Of a stretch of 64,000 bases of DNA, positions 46,340-57,999 are shown piece after piece (the first letter of the stretch is position 1; every line of letters starts with the position of its first letter). Position numbers and translations under genes: made by a program. The DNA lies in NCBI RefSeq assembly GCF_022682495.2, contig NC_071390.1, positions 153,984,583 to 154,048,582 on the forward strand, read 5' to 3'. This stretch comes from Desmodus rotundus. Taxonomy: Eukaryota; Chordata; Mammalia; Chiroptera; Phyllostomidae. The notes under the pieces are model-generated. The model searched no databases, was not told where the DNA came from, and saw only the letters and a list, made by a program, of their open reading frames with translations.

Positions 46340-46537
46340 TAGACTTTCTGGGTTTAAGTTCCAGCTTAGCTACTACATAACTGTGTGACCTGAGGTATGT
46401 CATTTACCTTCTTTCTGCCTCATTTAAAAAAAAGGGAAATAGAGTATGAGGAGTCGATGATGTCAACATACGCAAAGGGATTAGACAATGCCAGGCATAT
46501 ACTAAGTGCTGCATAAGGATATACTAATATTATTCTT
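46340..46537 (-). repeat. MIR SINE
   Basis: The plus strand reads 'gggtttaagttccagcttag', 'actgtgtgacctgaggtatg', 'tcatttaccttctttctgc', 'ccaggcatatactaagtgct' and 'actaatattattctt', a clear reversed MIR. Confidence 0.85.
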
Positions 46538-46687
46538 CATGGCCTGCTGCATTTTTTTCCTGCACTGACTGGATTCCAACAATGCATTTTGTCTGTGGCT
46601 CAACACCAAAGACTCCTGACTCCTCTCTACAGCATGGGACAGCTTTTGTTCTGTCAAGATAATGTATTGGCCTCCTGTGTTGGAATG

Positions 46688-46777
46688 AATATATATATGA
46701 ATATATATATATATATATATGGAATGAATATATATATGTGTGTATATATATATATATGTACACACACACACACACAC
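46688..46777 (+). repeat. (AT)n/(AC)n compound microsatellite
   Basis: AT dinucleotides interrupted by 'ggaatga', then 'tgtgtg', more AT, and 'acacacacacac'. The frames on both strands here (76-91 codons, Tyr/Ile alternation) are artefacts of the repeat. Confidence 0.95.
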
Positions 46778-47049
46778 CAGGTCCTATTTGCCATGGATAG
46801 AAAATTAATCATATCCTAAGATATAAAGAGCTTGAAGAATAATGAATAGGTCAAAGAATATAAATAATATAGCTTAACATAACTAGGCATATTTTAATGT
46901 AATAAAAGTACTGAAGATGATTGTAGCTTTGTGGTATTTCAAAATGGCTTGTCATGTATAAAAATGAGAGGCAAATTAAAGCCCAGTTCTGAGGGTATGA
47001 CTATCCTGAGGAGCTTAGATTTCATTCCATGGCACAATTGGCATCTGAG

Positions 47050-47206
47050 ACTGGCTAATTCTTGCTGTTGAGGCCCCTGTGCATTTTGGAATAGTTGGCA
47101 GCATCCCGGGCCTCTCGCCCCTATGTGCCAGTTGCAACCCTTCAGTTGTGATAACCAAAATTCACACACACTCTTCTGGTCAAAAGCACCCTGGACTAAG
47201 AACCAC
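47050..47206 (-). mobile_element. MER5A hAT-Charlie MITE
   Basis: The plus strand reads 'cctgtgcattttggaatagt', 'tggcagcatcccgggcctct', 'tatgtgccagttgcaaccc', 'cagttgtgataaccaaaatt' and ends 'ctaagaaccactgcag', the reversed MER5A core with one terminus. Confidence 0.8.
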
Positions 47207-47380
47207 TGCAGTAGGGTCAAGGACAGAGACTTTTTCCTCTCAATGCAAGAGAACAATTTGAGGTCAAAACCAGAGACTCAGAAGACAAAACCATATTAAA
47301 AAAAGGGAAAGGCAGTATGTAGCCAGAAACCTGATATAAAGTAAAAAGTACCAAGTATAACTGATACACATTCAGAAGGA

Positions 47381-47396
47381 AAAAAAAAAAAAAAAA
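47381..47396 (+). repeat. Poly(A) run
   Basis: About 16 consecutive A followed by a G-rich stretch. No duplication or recognisable retrotransposon found beside it. Confidence 0.9.
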
Positions 47397-47519
47397 GCGG
47401 TGGGGGAGGGGCAGGAAGAATGAGTTAAAAGAAATGCACTACCTCCCATTCCAAGGCCCCATTTTTTTTTCTACCATCCTCCCTATCTAAGAATGGCAAG
47501 AATTCAAACTATTTTTCCA

Positions 47520-47615
47520 GCCTACTGAGATAATAATTGACAAATACCAATTGTATGTATTTAGGGTATACAATGTGATAATTTAATATACATATATATT
47601 GTGAAAATTCAAAAC
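47520..47615. repeat. Possible old L1 scrap
   Basis: 'ctgagataataattgacaaa', 'gggtatacaatgtgataatt' and 'catatatattgtgaaaatt' resemble a motif common in old L1 sequences ('gtgtacaacataatgatttgatatatg'). Orientation is not assigned. Confidence 0.4.
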
Positions 47616-49210
47616 AACCTGAATGTAATCTGTAACAAAAAATAAAGGTTCAAAATGCTGCTTGTTCATTATAGACTAAAATGAGACTTATCTCACCATC
47701 TCCCTCATTTTCCACCAAGGACAACAGGTGCAAAAAAGTGTCACCTCTCCACGCTGTGGACATGGCAGGCATCATTAGTCGATGGCAAGGCTTCCCTTCC
47801 AAGGTTAGATGCATTCTAGCCATCACACAAAACTACTAACTCATGGCAAGCATATTTTCCACAAGACATCTAAGCATTCTTTCATCCATGTGATATGAAG
47901 TCATACTAGCGAGTGCAGCACATTATGGAATTTTATCTTACCAGAGAAGCTCTTACTTTACTTGTACTTAAACCTATAGAGTCATTTGAATCAGGCTCTA
48001 ATAAAATAGATTTCAATTTCATTTATAGCCTCAAGTCATTTATAAATTGGATAAAATCATTCTTTTCTTCATCAAATAAATTAATAAAAATTTTCAGTTC
48101 AACAGATACTTATTGCACGAGAAACCCCATCTTTGGGTACCACTGTCTCAGTACAAATATCCGCTGATGGGATGTCCTTCTTTAAACAGTTTTTCCATTA
48201 ATGATTAATTTTCCAAGCATAACTTTTGGACTTTTATTTGATATCATGAGTCCTTGTCAAAAGTTTTGCTAATATCCAGATATATTGTATCTGCCACATT
48301 TCCCTAATGCACCCTCCAAGACAGAAATAAGGTTCATATAACATGATTAATTTTAATGGCTATTTTTAATGAATTCAGTTCTTCACAATTTCCTCTTTTC
48401 AGGGCTCTCAAATTGTAAGTTTATGCAAAGATCTTAACATTCCAAAGAGGACTCACAATGTACAAACATGTCAAAAGGGATCTGCCAGCTCCCCGAAATG
48501 TAAACAAGATCTCCTGAAAAGTCCATTCTAAACCCTGTACAAGCCAAGCCCTCCCGCCATTTCCTTTCAATTTCAGGGTGGAAGGACTCACAGTATCCGC
48601 CATAGGCTCACTTAAACTAGTAACTGTTGATCAGATGACCTGTCTGTTGAAATGACTATGGCCTCTCACACCAAAGAAGTTTCTTGGGCCACACCATCGC
48701 AACACTCTAGAGGCTGCAAAATCTTTTAGAATTAGCTCTCCCTTTTCTCCTTTCCCATTCTGTTTCTTCTCGCCCCTTTCTTCTCCGAAGCGGAAATCAA
48801 ATTCTCTTTTGCGTTCTCCCTGGACTGTATCTATTTGCTTTGGTGCCTGCCCTCAAGACATGTGTTATCTTCTACAAAGGCATTTTTCTAAAATAGCAGC
48901 GAGTGAAAACGTGCACTTACCAAAGAAAGGATCGTATGAATGACTAAAGTGAACTGGCTGTCAGTAAAAAGTGATGCAAATCCAGTGAAATATGGCAGCT
49001 GACACCCTGCGTCAGTGTTGGGAAGCTGATAGGCACTGATCGGCATCACGGCAAACTGCAAAGGACAGGCTGCGTCTGAAGGGGACAGCCGTGATAATAG
49101 CCACACAAAGTGTTTGACATGTGGGCACACAGCTCTGGCCTGCTGTGGAATCTGGAATACAAAGTTTATGTAAAATTTCCCAAGTTTAAAATGCTGGTTG
49201 ATTGTAATGT
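47616..49210. other. Unassigned, mostly repeat-free sequence
   Basis: No transposon recognised with confidence; 48060-48160 is faintly L2-like. The 109-codon minus frame at 48888-49217 has no domain. Confidence 0.35.
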
Positions 49211-49212
49211 GC

Positions 49213-49250
49213 CTCACTCGTGTTAATGTGTCTCACTCGTGTTAATATGT
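49213..49250 (+). repeat. 19-bp tandem duplication
   Basis: 'ctcactcgtgttaatgtgt' at 49213 is followed at 49232 by 'ctcactcgtgttaatatgt', one base different. Confidence 0.9.
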
Positions 49251-51409
49251 CTGTGGGCTGCATAAGGCCTGGGGGAAAGCAGTGGGCAACCTTTTCTAAA
49301 CAAAAATGTTACCTCTCAAGTTAATCTGCTGCCAGCTGTTCAGCAAATTAAATTTGCACATACACCCACAGTATCTACATTTTAAATGCCAGAGCAAGCA
49401 GTCCGTGGAGATGTAGCTAGTAATTTGTGAATTTCAAAGCTAAAGCAAGAAGAAGACAATCCAAAAATGGCCATAGAATTACCAATTTTGCTTCATTCAA
49501 TTCAGCTTATTTTGTATGGACATGGCTTGAAGTTTTCTTTGAAGGAGCAGATCAATTATTAGCACCATCATCACAAGGATGCATTAGCCTTGGAGTGAAG
49601 CAATGTGGCAAACTGACCACTCCTTGACATTTTTGTTGTTATTTTTCTCAGTATTAAATGTTATTTCTGTGTGCCTATCATGTAGTTTTTGCCCCTTCAG
49701 GATTGCTGCTTAAAATGTGAACCGCGGTTAACTGTGATGTCGTGAATCAGTAACCTAATATGCATCATTGCCTTTTTGAGTATCACACACAAGTGCAGCT
49801 TTCGAAATACACAAAGAAGAAAAAAAGATGCTCTGTAGATACTCTTTGCACACCCCCGGTCCTGTGCTTTCCTACATGCCCCCACCTTTCGGCACTGTGT
49901 GTCTTCTGTCTTCTCCCGTTTGGTCGTCATGCTCTTTATGTATGAGAGGAGTTAGCCTTGGCTTCATGTCAGTTCTCGAAACACTGCTTTGATCTTCCTG
50001 GTAGGAAGTACTGCATGACTTTAAAAAATGGGCACATTATGCTACTGGAATGAACACTTCCTAAAACGTCTCTGTAATTTATAACAGGCTCCCATCATAG
50101 GTTAAGCCCAAGCCAATACGGAACAACTCTTGATATCTTTTTTTAATCACACTAAAAAGGAATTTGTACAACCAGCATTACTTTTTACCTGAGAATGAAA
50201 ATAGAAAAAAAAAAAAACCTTTACAAATATATGCGAGCCCTCAAGAGAAAGAAATGAATGTCATATCCTACAATTCCTCTGAGCTATTACTTTTATCCTC
50301 TCTGCCTCCCCAAAATATCCTTTGCATTTTTAAGTACCCTGATCATTTGCGTAGCTAATAATAAATACAATCATCATAATGACAGAAGTCTCAGGCAGTA
50401 AAGGGAAGATTAAATTAACTACTGAGCTTCCGGAAAGGGGGTGGAGTATTTCCAGCTAAGGGTTAAGGAGAGATCTGCCCTTTAGGACAATATTTAACAC
50501 AGCTGTGAGCACTCCCCTGCCTCCCTTCACAGTGACAGGAGGGAAAGACAAGCTGGAGGGAGATCCAGTAAGGAGGCCAGATTTCATTAAAGTCACTTTT
50601 ACGTTCATTAACATTTTGCCAGGTTTTCACAGGGACTTTTGTGTGTGTTATGATATTGAATGTGTGACAGGAAAACAGCTTGTGTGTCTCATAGCTGAGT
50701 GATATGGAGATTAATATAAAGAAGTAAACACTGGGCTGGGCGACTCTAGGTTTGCTGTGCTGTAGGCCTTCAGGGACCCTATTTTCCAAGCCTTTAGTCA
50801 ACCTCCTGCTGTCGGTTTAGTGTCTAGTCGAACACTTGGGGACCTCTCTACTGTTTGGGCCCTTATCATGCATGGTACCTGACAAGAGAACGAACCCTAA
50901 TTATTGTTTGCTACAAAAGCGAGTCCTGGAGGTTTCGGAGGTTAATGTGCTAGAGCAAAGCCCATGGCTGTTGAAGCAGGAGTTAGTGGCACAGTAGTGT
51001 AACGGTCTGTTGGGCTTTGTCTGGTCCTAGCCTCCATCCATCTGTTCAGAATCCACATCCAACTCCGCAAAGGTCATCCTAAGCCGCTCCGGGAGCCAAT
51101 TAGATACTTATTGGACATTAGCCCCGTAACTCTCACCTTTGAGCATATAAAATTGTGGAGATGATTAAAAATAGCTGTTCTTCTTCCTTATCCAAGGACT
51201 AAAATCCCTGTTCCTATGATTAAGACCATTCTCTACGAACAAATTTCCCAGACATAGATGAATTTCCTGGAGCTTTGTCTATTCCTTGCTGCCAAATGCG
51301 TCTCCTGCCATGTTCCATTAACCTGCCAATAAAGCCACCTGTCTGCCTGGCTGTTCCTAGACTTAGTGACGACAGTTGACCTGTCTGACTTCCCATCAAC
51401 AAGCCCGTG
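49251..51409. other. Unassigned sequence
   Basis: No transposon recognised over 2.1 kb. Minus-strand frames of 112 (50463-50801) and 77 codons have no domain. A 13-base A-run lies near 50205-50217. Confidence 0.35.
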
Positions 51410-51457
51410 GTGTCTCTCATTTCTAGGCTGGCTCATCTCACAACCAATGAGAGACAC
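51410..51457. repeat. 12-bp perfect inverted repeat
   Basis: GTGTCTCTCATT (51410-51421) and AATGAGAGACAC (51446-51457) with a 24-nt spacer. It is not within a recognised transposon. Confidence 0.85.
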
Positions 51458-52129
51458 TAACATTTAAGGAAAACCTGTCATTAAATTTCTAAGATGAAGC
51501 TGAAAAGGCATGATGATTTAGAGGTCTTGACTCTCAGACAAGCCTAAATTTGTTGTTAGGCCTGACTCAGAAGAGACCGAAGAAGGGTCAGAGCGTAGCC
51601 CGTAGCCGATTTTTAAATGTATATACCCTGTCTACAATCTTGTTGTAAAGCAACAAGGCTTTCCATCTAAAGCAGTATGACTAACATTTTGAGAAATGTT
51701 TATAGATATTTGAATAAAAGACTATCCATTAGGATGGGTGTTCTGAATTTTCAGTCTCCATAAATGTTTTACAAAGCAAAAAAAAAAAAAAAAAGCATGG
51801 ATGAATTCCATGAATACAATTAACAAATTACAGAAGGTTTTGGAAAAACACACGTACAGACTTCCTAAAAATGTCAGTATCAGGTCAGATAGGAAAGAAA
51901 ATATTGTCTCGTCTTATACTGCCACCAGGTGGACAATATAAATGATACTCTACAACAACTCAAAGTCATTTCTAACTTGTTTTAAAATTCAGATGAACTT
52001 AAACGTCCCAATGTGCCCCTTAACAGGCCAGGTTTATATTCTTGTCACAGCATAATCAATAATAGAACCACTTTCTATTCTCAAAAGATTCGTGATTTAG
52101 ATGATAATTCATAACTTGGATAATAGCCT
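51458..52129. other. Unassigned sequence
   Basis: Contains an A-run at about 51779-51794. Nothing else recognised. Confidence 0.4.
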
Positions 52130-52345
52130 ACACAATATACCACATCCAATATCCCTGGTTCATTTTACTCCAGCCACACTGGCCTTTACATTCCTCCGTG
52201 ATGCCAAGCTTTCCCCGCTGCTATTCATTCTACTGGAACTCTTTCTCTAGGCCCCCAGATTAAAAAGGGGCTATTTCATTCAGGTCTTAGCTCAAACATG
52301 TGATTTCCCTGTCTACACTCCAACTCTGCTGCTGCTCTCTTGAAT
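52130..52345 (+). repeat. L2 LINE 3' region
   Basis: 'ttactccagccacactggcc', 'attcctccgtgatgccaag', 'ctactggaactctttctcta', 'tcattcaggtcttagctcaa' and 'catgtgatttccctgtc' follow L2 in order. Confidence 0.75.
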
Positions 52346-53049
52346 TCAGCAAGACAAATCTCCTCAGCCCTTTAACCTAGTTCCTAGCTGTCACTTCAAG
52401 AAGCCCCAGATTTCAGGGCACTCCTCATTTCTCATACCCTAGTTCTCCTGAGGCAATTAGGGCTGCAGCTTCTACCATGAGTCCAGGTGGCCCTGAAATG
52501 GTTCCTATCATTACTTCCTGCCCGTTGTCCTGGCATTTGCAGCAATGCTGTTCCCTCGCACCTGAGGAAACATCCTGTGTGGAGGATAGAGTATCTATTG
52601 CCCGGCCTCTTGTGTATCTTCTTCCCATCCCTAGTCGGTCCCCAACAATTTCCATTGTACCCTCTAAAATGCATGGTTCACCATCAGCAAAAGTCCTCTA
52701 AATTCATTCTCAGTGCTACTTTTATTCCCTTTATTCCTTGCTGAAATGGAAATGGAGTTCTCTCCTGACGGGGGTGCTTCTCTATAGCACTTGTACCATA
52801 CGGAGTGGCTATTCTAATCCTTTACACACACAGCCTTTGTGCCAGCGGGTCTGAAGGCAACATGCTTGTCTTTCTTAGTCCTCATTACTATTTCAGACAC
52901 TCTCGCTCCCTCTTCCTTAATAATACCAGAGCCTTTCATCACAGGCCATCAGGTGATAACTCACTGTTGCTGTCATCTACCACCCGAGTAGTTTTGTCAA
53001 ACTTTCAATAATTATAAATCTAGCCGCTACCATGGTCTGAGCCATTCTG
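52346..53049. other. Unassigned sequence
   Basis: Overlapping frames of 74-85 codons on both strands at 52425-52744 have no recognisable domain. The stretch may be partly very old LINE. Confidence 0.35.
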
Positions 53050-53142
53050 TCAGTTCCTAGAAATAACTTGACACTTTATTGCCAGAAGACCTGAATGAAA
53101 ATGTTACATGTTACCTGCGAGGAATTTATAAGCTGTTGCCTT
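53050..53142 (+). repeat. Unidentified local repeat, copy A
   Basis: 'cagttcctagaaataacttg' ... 'atgttacatgttacctgcga' ... 'ataagctgttg' recurs in the same orientation at 54193-54287. I cannot assign either copy to a known family. Confidence 0.65.
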
Positions 53143-53234
53143 GCCTGGATCATTGAAATGGCCTCCAAACTTGTCTCTATATCCACCTTGGTTCACACGG
53201 AGCTTGTAAAACATAATTTGTTTTTTGTTTTTTT

Positions 53235-53365
53235 TTTACTTTACTAGAACGTAAGCCCCACAAAAAAGATATTTCATCCAACTTGGCAAAAATATATCCC
53301 AAGCACCTAGAAGAGAGGCCAGAATATGGAAGGTATGAAATAACCATGTTTAAATAGATTACTAT
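53235..53365 (+). repeat. L2 3' end
   Basis: 'ctagaacgtaagccccacaa', then 'atatatcccaagcacctaga' and 'ggccagaatatggaaggtat' match the L2 terminus in order. Confidence 0.6.
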
Positions 53366-53945
53366 AACAATACATCAGCTAATTTGTAGTTATCAGTCCC
53401 AGTGGAACACAAATGCAACCAGAAGTCATAGATTTGCTACAGGCCTTTCATCCTTTGAATAACACCACCCATCCGGCCAATCAGAGACACAAGTGTAGCT
53501 CATGGAGATCGAAATCTGGGGTCCTCGGCTGCGCTTTGGAGTTGGCTGGCACTGAATTTTTCAGTCTGGATTTGAATGCCACGAAGGATTATGCTTGTAC
53601 ATATTTTTCAACCTAACACAATCCCAGCAATCCATCTTGACCTTTAATCAGTGGGCACCACTGATTTTTTTAACCCCTCAGTCCCACATAAGTATTTGAG
53701 CTTGTGGACCCCGATCTATATTCCTAACAGAGTAGTCAGAGAAGACCTGTTCCCACAGCGCCGTGGGGTGTCTTCCACCAGCAGCCTTCAGCGTGCTTTG
53801 TTAAAGAGCAACTTGAGTTCGGTGTTTCCCTATATATGACCAGATTTATGAACAGACAAAAAAGAGAAAAAGTATCATCAAAATATCTTTGCTGCGGCTT
53901 CAGAGCTTGGGAACTGCCTGAACACAGGGTCTACATTTCATGGAC
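53366..53945. other. Unassigned sequence
   Basis: Two frames of 62-67 codons, no domain; no repeat recognised. Confidence 0.35.
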
Positions 53946-53949
53946 CTCT

Positions 53950-54095
53950 GAGGACTTGACAGTCCCTAGAAATATGTGACAGACTGAGGCGGGGCCGACG
54001 CGAGCTGTGCTGTCCTTATTCAACCCTGAACCCCCAGCACCCAGCGCTGGCTGTACACACGGGGGATGTTGCACCAACTGAATGAAGGAAAGAAT
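53950..54095 (+). repeat. L2 3' end, diverged
   Basis: 'gtgctgtccttattcaaccc', 'tgaacccccagcacccagc' and 'ccaactgaatgaaggaaag' correspond to the L2 end ('tatccccagcacctagaac...gttgaatgaatgaa'). Confidence 0.5.
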
Positions 54096-54192
54096 GTCTA
54101 TTAAAAGAACTATTTAGAAGCTAAGTACACGCTGAAAGGAATTAAATGCCCTTTTGCCTCTGACCACTAAATTGCTGTGCTATCACCCCTCC

Positions 54193-54287
54193 TCAGTTCT
54201 TAGAAATACTTGAACTCTTTATCACAAAATGAGTTCAGTGAGAATGTTACCTGTTACCTGGGAGGAATATCGTATAAGCTATTGTTT
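54193..54287 (+). repeat. Unidentified local repeat, copy B
   Basis: Shares 'tcagttcttagaaatacttg', 'gaatgttacctgttacctgg' and 'tataagctattg' with copy A at 53050, with small insertions and deletions. Confidence 0.65.
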
Positions 54288-54790
54288 CTTAATAACACAA
54301 AATAAGGGTTAGTTTATCCAATTAGTTCACTGTCACAGTTAATGGTCGATAAAAGTGCTCTGATACCATAGGCCACACACCAAAGATGCTTAATGGAAGC
54401 ATTGCGAAAGGGAAGTTAGAGGGTGGAGCTCTCTGAGGGGAGTTCCACTGTGGGGACAGATGGGCTGGGTGAGTGTGGTCCTGGAGCCAGTTGGGAGGGG
54501 CACAGTGGGCACAGTCAAGAATGGGAGTCAAAACCCAGCACGTGTCAGGTGTCTTCAGACCTGCCTTTGTTCCCTACCTGTTCTGAAATAGATTTGCCTA
54601 AATTCAACTGACTATTTTTTTCCTTGTGATCATTTTTTCTCGTGAACCAGAGCATCACAGCAGGCTCTACTTTAAGCTTCAGCATCTGATACAGAGAAGT
54701 AGACAATGACTGCTTTCAGTGTAGTTAAATAATTCAAACGTGCAGTCCCGTTGCTTCAGTATATCTGGATAAAGCCTTTTATAAAAGAAT
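54288..54790. other. Unassigned sequence
   Basis: Overlapping 62- and 69-codon frames without domains. Nothing recognised. Confidence 0.4.
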
Positions 54791-54794
54791 GTGT

Positions 54795-54905
54795 TAAAAT
54801 AGTTGTGGTGAGGATTCATTGCAATGTGGTCTGTAAAGTGTTTATCGTGGTGCTGGGCACGTGGCAGGTTCTCAATGATTAGTACTTATTCATAGTATTA
54901 CATTT
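54795..54905 (-). repeat. MIR SINE
   Basis: 'gttgtggtgaggattcattg', 'tctgtaaagtgtttatcgtg' and 'gtgctgggcacgtggcaggt' are the reversed MIR 5' half. Confidence 0.7.
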
Positions 54906-55037
54906 TTTTCTATTTAAATACCTTATATTAAATTTTCTGTCAGGCTACTAAATGAATCCCCAAAATTCTGGGATGAAATTCGTATATTCTTTTGTATGAT
55001 GTTTTGCTTTTCTTCTTCTTTTTTTAAATTTTATTAG

Positions 55038-55144
55038 AGGCCTCAGAGGAAATTAAAACGTGTGACAACAGTGATAAGCATATGGGCTTCATAGACCAGA
55101 AGGAAAGTACAGCTTGGCTCTGTTCTTATCCGAACACACTGAAG
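55038..55144 (+). other. MIR-like block bounded by splice-site-like sequences
   Basis: A pyrimidine-rich tract ('ttcttcttctttttttaaat') and AG at 55036-55037 precede it, and GTCAGT at 55145 follows GAAG. In the frame starting at 55040 there are 35 open codons (ASEEIKTCDN ... CSYPNTLK) with no stop. The block itself ('gataagcatatgggcttca', 'cagcttggctctgttcttat') looks like a reversed MIR, so it is more likely a transposon with chance splice signals than a known exon. Its 107-bp length would shift the frame. Confidence 0.3.
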
Positions 55145-56115
55145 GTCAGTTACTAGGGAGAGGCGAGGGGACCGACCGCCTTTCTATAAAATGCTTTATA
55201 GAGAGGTTATTCAAAATTCCTCAATTCCACACAGGTTGGCTAGCCCAAGTAAATATCATTCAAAACATACTAAGCAAAAATACTTGAATATATTACTTTC
55301 TATTAACTCTAGGTTTTATTCTGAATCAATCTTTTTACTTCCCTATTATATTTTGTCAAATGAATAGGTGCATATAGAAGATGAGATTTTAGATCTCATA
55401 AAAATTCCACATAAACTCCTAAAACAAGTATTTGATTATTGCCAAAAGAAATTTTTATTTAATTGAGCATTACCTCCTATTTTATAGAGAAAAATACCAA
55501 GTGGAGAGTAATAAATGAGAATTGTTGGTCATTTCACTTTAATTGCATCTATAATATAAAATGCCAAGTTGGTTTTTCGTTTATAAAATTAGATATAGTT
55601 ATCAATTGAGATTTTTATAATTAAAATACGTATTATTTGAAAGCCCTGCTATACTTAAATATGTACACCTGTCTGTTCTGCAGACAGCTGCCCCACAAAA
55701 CCATAGCGGTGGAACCGAAGTGAAGAACTACAAAGTATTTCATTCCCTTCGGTGTCAAACCTCATTCTCATGAGTTTTTATTAGACATTTACCCCAACAT
55801 TTTATTACAAAGATGAATCCAGAATTAACCAACTTCAAAAATCAGTTTTCTGAATACTACAATCAGTTCTTACTGTGGGGGTAGAAAATCGTATTCAATA
55901 CAAGTTGTGTCTGTGTAGTGCTTGATTATGATAAATCTAAAGATAAAGAGACAAAATTTATAAATAACTAAAAAGATTTTCCTAGTGTTAGTGGTTCATT
56001 TCAGTGCTTGACCCATATTTTATTAAATTTCAACTTTCTTATTAGCATATCCTTTGCCAGTAGACTGAGTAAAGGCAACCATGTTCCTTGGTCTAAACAG
56101 TTAAAGATAAGATCA
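55145..56115. other. Unassigned AT-rich sequence
   Basis: No recognised repeat or frame. Confidence 0.4.
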
Positions 56116-56960
56116 AGAAAACTTATTTGAACAAATAATGAAGGAGAACTTTCCTAATCTGTCAAAGGAAATAGACTTCCAGGAAGTCGAGGAAGCTCAG
56201 AGAGTCCCAAAGAAGCTGGACCCAAGGAAGAACACACCAAGGCACATCATAATTACATTACCTAAGATAAAACAGAAGGAGACAATCTTAGAAGCAGCAA
56301 GGGATAAGGACACAGTTACCTACAAAGGAGTTCCCATAAGACTATCAGCTGATTTCTCAAAAGAGACCTTACAGGCAAGAAGGGGCTGGCAAGAAGAATT
56401 CAAAGTCATGAAAGGCAAGGACCTACATCCAAGATTACTCTATCCAGCACAGGTATCATTTAGAATGGAAAGGCAGATAAAGTCCTTTTCAGATAAGGTC
56501 AAGTTAAAGGAGTTCATCATCACCAAGCCCTTATTATATGAAATGTTAAAGGGATTTATCTAAGAAAAAGAAGATAAACAATATGAACAGTAAAAATGAC
56601 AGCAAACTCACAGTTATTAACAACCACACCTAAAACAAAAACAAAAGTAAACTAAGCAAACAACTAGAACAGGAACAGAACCACAGAAATGGAGATCACA
56701 TGGAGGGTTATCAATAGGGGAGTGGGAGGGGGAGAGAGGGGGGAAAAGTACAGAGAATAAGTAGCATAAATGGTAGGTAGAAAATAGACAGGGTGAGGGT
56801 AAGAATAGTGTACAAAATGTAGAGGCCAAAGAACTTATAAGTATGACCCATGGACATGAACTATAAGGGGGAATGTGGGAGGGAGGGGGTGGGCAGGATG
56901 GAGTGGAGTGAAGCGGGGGAAATGGGACAACTGTAATAGCATAATCAATAAATATATTTA
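56116..56960 (+). mobile_element. HAL1-like (ORF1-only) L1 relative, 5'-truncated
   Basis: An L1-type ORF1 3' half (56138-56563) passes straight into a roughly 390-bp G-rich 3' UTR and a 'caactgtaatagcataatc' + AATAAA end, with no ORF2 between. That architecture defines half-L1 (HAL1) elements, known in several mammals; an L1 that lost ORF2 by deletion is the alternative. Strong G-quadruplex motifs occur at 56717-56743 and 56877-56893. No clear target-site duplication was found. The 70-codon minus frame is a shadow. Confidence 0.78.
56138..56563 (+). pseudogene. L1-type ORF1p C-terminal half, frame intact
   Basis: 141 codons, uninterrupted. It reads MKENFPNLSKEIDFQEV, then EEAQRVPKKLDPRKNTPRHI (end of the RRM-like region), then YKGVPIRLSADFSKETLQAR and LHPRLLYPAQVSFRM (C-terminal domain), ending ITKPLLYEMLKGFI. 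ORF1p is the trimeric RNA-binding chaperone of L1. Here the coiled coil and the start are missing through 5' truncation; the ATG used is internal. The intact frame suggests moderate age. Confidence 0.85.
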
Positions 56961-57995
56961 AAAAAAAGAAAAGAGGGAGGAGGGGAGGAGCTGAGTGAAA
57001 GCTGAGCAGGAGGCGGAGGAAAGCAGTGAATGCTAATTAACTTTCCTCTAAGGGTTCAATTTTTGCTGTACTTCAGCCTCAGTCCTTGGGGAGCACTCCG
57101 TCATTCCTTTAATTTATATCTTGCCTGACAGAACTACTTCTGCTTAGGGAAATGCTTTCAAGATTGAAAAAAATGTGTGAGTGGATAGGGGGAGAAGTTT
57201 GAGATGTATAAAGGATACATTCTCTAAAGTTGTTTTCATAGTTAAAAATGTTCCAGAAGATATAAGGGGGTTTCTTTACAGCTGTTTTTTGAGCATCCAA
57301 CTGTGTGTTGGATTGCGGGAAAGGGAAGAGATAAAAAGGTTTATTAACAAGCCTTTAAAAGAATAAAGCGATCAATGAGAAGGGCAAAAACTTAAAGAGA
57401 TACCATTAAAAAGGGAGGATAAGGAAGACAAATAAAGGTATTTCTAAAGTGAAATCACAAATGATTATTGGCAAATAATTATATATGTTCAATGGCAGAC
57501 AAGGAGGAGTGAATGACACCAAGGACAGCAATCTAAGTGACTAGTAACCACTAAGAGAGGGAATACCTTCACAGGTTGGAAGGGAAGAATGACAGCCTCG
57601 CCTTGGACATAGTGGTTTACAGTCTGACATCCAGGTATGGTGTTCTATGCAATTAGTATCACCAGCCTGAGGTCTGAGAAAGAGACTGAGCTGCAGTCAT
57701 TGTTCAGTGGTATGGGTGGTAGTAGTGGGAGCTTTGTAGCAGACAGGTCTCCTGGGTTTTAGCTCAAAGAGAGGCTGAACTGAAGAGTTCTCTCAAAGTT
57801 AGCTATGCCATTTAGAAGGGCAACATCTTTCTTTAATAAACCATTACCAAAATACAAAAAAAAACCTTCAAAAGGATGATTTATTACATATAAAATCACA
57901 ATTATATATTAATAATATTTTATTATAAAGTTAATCTTCACTTTAGAATATCAGATTAAAGCAGGTATTGATTGCAGAAAAGATTTAAATAGTTT
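56961..57995. other. Unassigned sequence
   Basis: Begins with a GA-rich patch (56970-57025). Frames of about 60 codons, no domains; no repeat recognised. Confidence 0.35.
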
Positions 57996-57999
57996 CATA

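Noticed and set aside
46502..46819. Frames with alternating Ile/Tyr
   Set aside because: Produced by the (AT)n/(AC)n microsatellite.
51779..51794. Poly(A) run as a retroinsertion tail
   Set aside because: No target-site duplication or element body could be found next to it.
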